A DNA stretch of 8,975 nucleotides from the NCBI GenBank assembly GCA_030018795.1, contig JASEHA010000067.1, positions 1 through 8,975 of the forward strand, given 5' to 3'. Position numbers and translations under genes: made by a program. The notes beneath the pieces are model-generated. The model was given only the letters and a program-made list of their open reading frames with translations. It did not search any database and was not told the origin of the DNA. Below are positions 6,644 to 8,975 of this stretch, piece by piece. The stretch comes from a bacterium (GTDB lineage: Bacteria; UBA9089; CG2-30-40-21). Numbering within the stretch: position 1 is the first letter of the stretch; each line of letters begins with the position of its first letter.

Positions 6644-8800
6644 ATTAATGATTAATTCATCTCCGTTAACCACACCTAATACCTCATAAGGGATACCTGC
6701 CTGCACAATTATTTGCCTGAGTTGCTCAAGATTGGCACTTGATACAGAGACAACTATCCTTGATTGAGACTCCCCAAAGAGGAGGGATATGGGCGACATG
6801 TTAATCGCAGACTGGCAGCTGCATTTAGCCCCTATCTTCCCCTGAAGGCAGCATTCAGCCAGGGTTACAGAAAGTCCACCCTCAGCACAATCATGAGCAG
6901 ACTTGACTATTTTTGCTTCAAATGCCTCAAGCACAGCCTGTTGAATTTTTTGTTCTCTTTCTATATCCAGAAGTGGTGGTTTGCCAGCAATCATCCCATG
7001 GATTATCTTCAAATACTCGCTTCCGCCAATCTCATCCCTTGATTCACCCAATAAGATGATTACATCCCCCTCATCCTTAAACCCCATATCAGTAACATTA
7101 GAGGCATCCTCTATTACGCCAACCATGCCAATCACTGGTGTGGGATAGATGGGACCTGCCTCAGTTTCATTATAAAAACTAACATTCCCGCCGGTTACTG
7201 GCACATCCAATGCTTGACATGCCTTGCTTATACCCTCAACCACCCTTCTGAACTGCCACATTACCTCTGGATCCATGGGTGAGCCAAAGTTAAGGCAATT
7301 GGTCAGAGCCAGTGGCTTTGCCCCAACGCAGACCACATTCCTGGCTGCCTCTGCCACAGCAATCATCCCGCCCATGTATGGGTCAAGGTAGCAGTACCTT
7401 CCATTACAATCTGTAGACATAGCAATTGCTTTTTCTGTCCCTTCCGTATTCCCTTTTCCGTATTCCGCATTTTTAATATAAACCACACCAGCATCCCCCT
7501 TACCCGGACACAAGATGGTATTGGTTCTGACCATATGGTCATATTGTTCATAAATCCATGCCTTATTAGCAATCACAGGTGAGGCAAGAAGCTTGAGCAG
7601 TATTTCATTGAGGCTGAAGGCTGAAGGCTGAAGGCTAAAGGCTGCTTGAGCCTCTTTCAAGTATTCAGGCTCTTTTTCAGGGTGTTGATAGATAGGGGCA
7701 TCATCTGTTAATGCCTTAGCAGGTATCTCAGAGACAATTTTCTGTCCATCCATTACCCGAAAGATTCCATCACTTGTTACCCGGCCAATAACCACAGAAT
7801 GCAGGTCCCATTTCGCAAAGATTTTTTCAACCTCTTTCTCATACCCTTTTTTTACACAAACCAACATCCTTTCCTGTGATTCAGAGAGCATCAATTCATA
7901 AGGGGTCATACCCTGTGCCCTTTTAGGGACAAGGCTTAAATCTATCTCGATACCAACATTACTCTTGCTAGCCATCTCGCAGGTAGAGCATGTTAGTCCC
8001 GCAGCACCCATATCCTGCATACCGATAAGGTAATCTTGTTTCGCAAGCTCCAGACATGCTTCAAGCAAGAGCTTTTCTGTAAATGGGTCACCAACCTGAA
8101 CTGCAGGTCTATCCTCATAAGAGGATTCAGTCAATTCTCGTGAGGCAAACGATGCCCCTTTTATCCCATCCCTGCCTGTGGCAGAGCCAACATAGATGAT
8201 AGGATTGCCCTCACCTGTGGCACAAGCCTTTACTATTTTATTATCACTGATTATCCCCAGACTCATGACATTTACAAGCGGATTTTTTTCGTACACAGCA
8301 TCAAAGCATATCTCTCCTCCAATAGTGGGAATACCCATACAATTCCCATAGCCGGCTATGCCAGAGACAACACCGCTTAATAACCGTCTGCTTTGCGATG
8401 AGTCCATCTTCCCAAACCGCAGGGAGTCAAGGATGGCAATAGGTCTTGCCCCCATGGTAAATATATCCCGCAATATTCCGCCTACACCTGTAGCTGCCCC
8501 CTGGTATGGTTCAACCGCTGAGGGATGGTTGTGCGACTCTATCTTAAAGGCTATCCATATCCCATCCCCAATATCCACTACACCAGCATTTTCACCTGGA
8601 CCAACCAGCACCCTTTCTGATTTAGTAGGCAGCATTTTTAGGGTAGAGCGTGAGCTTTTATAGCTGCAATGCTCACTCCACATCACAGAAAAGATACCCA
8701 GCTCTGTAATGGTTGGTGTCCTTTTGAGAATGTTTAAAATTTTTCCATACTCTTCTTCAGTAATTCCATGTTCAGCAACAATTTGTTTGGTTATCTCCAT
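6587..8800 (-). CDS. purL: Phosphoribosylformylglycinamidine synthase subunit PurL
   Basis: This 737-aa protein is the synthetase subunit of the PurS-PurQ-PurL complex. It makes FGAM from FGAR, ATP and glutamine-derived ammonia in cytosolic de novo purine synthesis. Length fits the small PurL form. Motifs in order are MWSEHCSYKSSR (catalytic His44), VGPGENAGVVDIGDG (66-80), KIESHNHPSAVEPYQGAATG (86-105) for ATP and metal, IGMQDMGAAGLTCSTCEMA, the second-half STDCNGRYCYLDPYMGG, LTNCLNFGSP and TGGNVSFYNE, then HDCAEGGLSVTLAECC. AAGGAG at 8808-8813 lies 7 nt before the ATG at 8800. Two short repeats sit in frame, at about residues 386-397 and 445-453, both between conserved motifs, so the enzyme is probably functional. 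Neither purS nor purQ is in the window. It is the first gene after a good promoter and precedes the peptidase-like gene. Confidence 0.97.
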   Translation of the reverse strand: MEITKQIVAEHGITEEEYGKILNILKRTPTITELGIFSVMWSEHCSYKSSRSTLKMLPTKSERVLVGPGENAGVVDIGDGIWIAFKIESHNHPSAVEPYQGAATGVGGILRDIFTMGARPIAILDSLRFGKMDSSQSRRLLSGVVSGIAGYGNCMGIPTIGGEICFDAVYEKNPLVNVMSLGIISDNKIVKACATGEGNPIIYVGSATGRDGIKGASFASRELTESSYEDRPAVQVGDPFTEKLLLEACLELAKQDYLIGMQDMGAAGLTCSTCEMASKSNVGIEIDLSLVPKRAQGMTPYELMLSESQERMLVCVKKGYEKEVEKIFAKWDLHSVVIGRVTSDGIFRVMDGQKIVSEIPAKALTDDAPIYQHPEKEPEYLKEAQAAFSLQPSAFSLNEILLKLLASPVIANKAWIYEQYDHMVRTNTILCPGKGDAGVVYIKNAEYGKGNTEGTEKAIAMSTDCNGRYCYLDPYMGGMIAVAEAARNVVCVGAKPLALTNCLNFGSPMDPEVMWQFRRVVEGISKACQALDVPVTGGNVSFYNETEAGPIYPTPVIGMVGVIEDASNVTDMGFKDEGDVIILLGESRDEIGGSEYLKIIHGMIAGKPPLLDIEREQKIQQAVLEAFEAKIVKSAHDCAEGGLSVTLAECCLQGKIGAKCSCQSAINMSPISLLFGESQSRIVVSVSSANLEQLRQIIVQAGIPYEVLGVVNGDELIINELIQLPLKEMETAYQWQG
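7442..7466. repeat. 14-bp-period repeat inside purL
   Basis: TTCCGTATTCC occurs at 7442-7452 and again at 7456-7466. In purL it encodes the AEYGKGNTEG stretch (about residues 445-453), just before STDCNGRYCYLDP. By recall of the family, PurL proteins usually have a short variable connection here, so the repeat appears to lengthen a loop. Confidence 0.7.
7612..7644. repeat. Heptanucleotide tandem repeat inside purL, about 4.7 copies
   Basis: GGCTGAA is repeated from 7612 to 7632 exactly, then as GGCTAAA (7633-7639) and a partial GGCTG. Three 7-bp units equal seven codons, so on the purL strand it reads AAFSLQPSAFSL (about residues 386-397). It lies in the linker between the two halves of the protein, before LLKLLASPVIANK. 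This is like the short tandemly repeated heptamers known from cyanobacterial genomes, here inside an essential gene. Confidence 0.9.
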
Positions 8801-8807
8801 TATTTTG

Positions 8808-8813
8808 CTCCTT
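8808..8813 (-). promoter_or_regulatory. Ribosome binding site of purL
   Basis: On the minus strand AAGGAG stands 7 nt upstream of the ATG at 8800 and supports that start. Confidence 0.75.
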
Positions 8814-8838
8814 ACCTATGAATAACGACAAAACAGCG

Positions 8839-8859
8839 TTGTGCTGCTGCACAGCACAA
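8839..8859 (-). promoter_or_regulatory. Hairpin in the purL leader
   Basis: TTGTGCTG (8839-8846) and CAGCACAA (8852-8859) form a perfect 8-bp stem around a 5-nt loop, in the roughly 70-nt untranslated leader predicted from the purL promoter. There is no long T-run after it on the minus strand, and the leader does not look like a known purine riboswitch. It may stabilise or tune the mRNA. Confidence 0.5.
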
Positions 8860-8877
8860 GCAGGCAATCTAAGTATG

Positions 8878-8906
8878 AATATAGCAGATTGGTTAGATAT
8901 TGTCAA
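8878..8906 (-). promoter_or_regulatory. Sigma70-type promoter of purL
   Basis: On the minus strand there is a perfect -35 TTGACA (8901-8906), a 17-bp spacer and a -10 TATATT (8878-8883), with TG one base upstream of the -10 (extended -10). Transcription would begin near 8871, giving a leader of about 70 nt before purL. Confidence 0.8.
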
Positions 8907-8975
8907 GTGTTTTTTGCTTCCACTGAATATTCGATAAAGCCAACTGTCTCATAATGCCTCATGTAAAAAGAGCAT

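Noticed and set aside
6538..6645. Upstream extension of the peptidase-like gene into purL
   Set aside because: It would overlap purL by 59 bp and add a non-conserved-looking segment before the membrane helix, while the ATG at 6537 has a near-perfect ribosome binding site.
8903..8975. Minus-strand open frame reaching the window edge, ending YETVGFIEYSVEAKNT
   Set aside because: It reads like protein and may be the end of an upstream gene, but 23 codons without a stop are not rare by chance and I recognise no family. Its stop overlaps the purL -35 element.
1..8975. CRISPR array, tRNA, rRNA, or insertion sequence
   Set aside because: No regularly spaced long direct repeats, no tRNA- or rRNA-like sequence and no transposase fragment were found on either strand by eye.

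Overview
This window looks like a piece of a moderately low-GC bacterial chromosome, probably from an uncultured lineage. The protein families do not fix the phylum, and I see no phage, plasmid or IS core genes. Gene density is ordinary. Many short palindromic and tandem repeats lie between and inside genes, a style I associate with environmental candidate-phylum genomes; that association is impression, not proof.

Left half, + strand (83-5245): a Soj/ParA-type ATPase is followed after 1 bp by a large polytopic GT-C-type membrane protein that starts at GTG. After a 101-bp gap filled by a repeat-rich hairpin comes a second, paralogous GT-C protein. No parB and no parS-like site is visible. The second paralog keeps the GT-C signatures (DD in the first outer loop, GMET, RPEG, and an N-D-x-G motif in the soluble part). 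The first has lost several of them while keeping the full fold and the same C-terminal domain. It looks like a catalytically degenerate partner of an active enzyme, translated with a ParA-family ATPase.

Middle (5246-5589): no intact gene. It holds a frameshifted minus-strand remnant of a RhuM-family gene.

Right half, - strand (5590-8975): purL (FGAM synthase II of de novo purine synthesis) has a near-consensus sigma70-type promoter and a leader hairpin. Downstream of it, probably co-transcribed, is a membrane-anchored protein resembling the MA clan of metallopeptidases but without an intact HExxH. Its start region is a diverged tandem copy of the end of purL. purL itself carries two in-frame short repeats at variable sites between conserved motifs. 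The two operons converge on the RhuM remnant.

The most interesting candidate system is the parA / degenerate GT-C / intact GT-C cluster. It may be a ParA-positioned or ParA-regulated surface glycosylation module; this is inference from gene order and motif loss.
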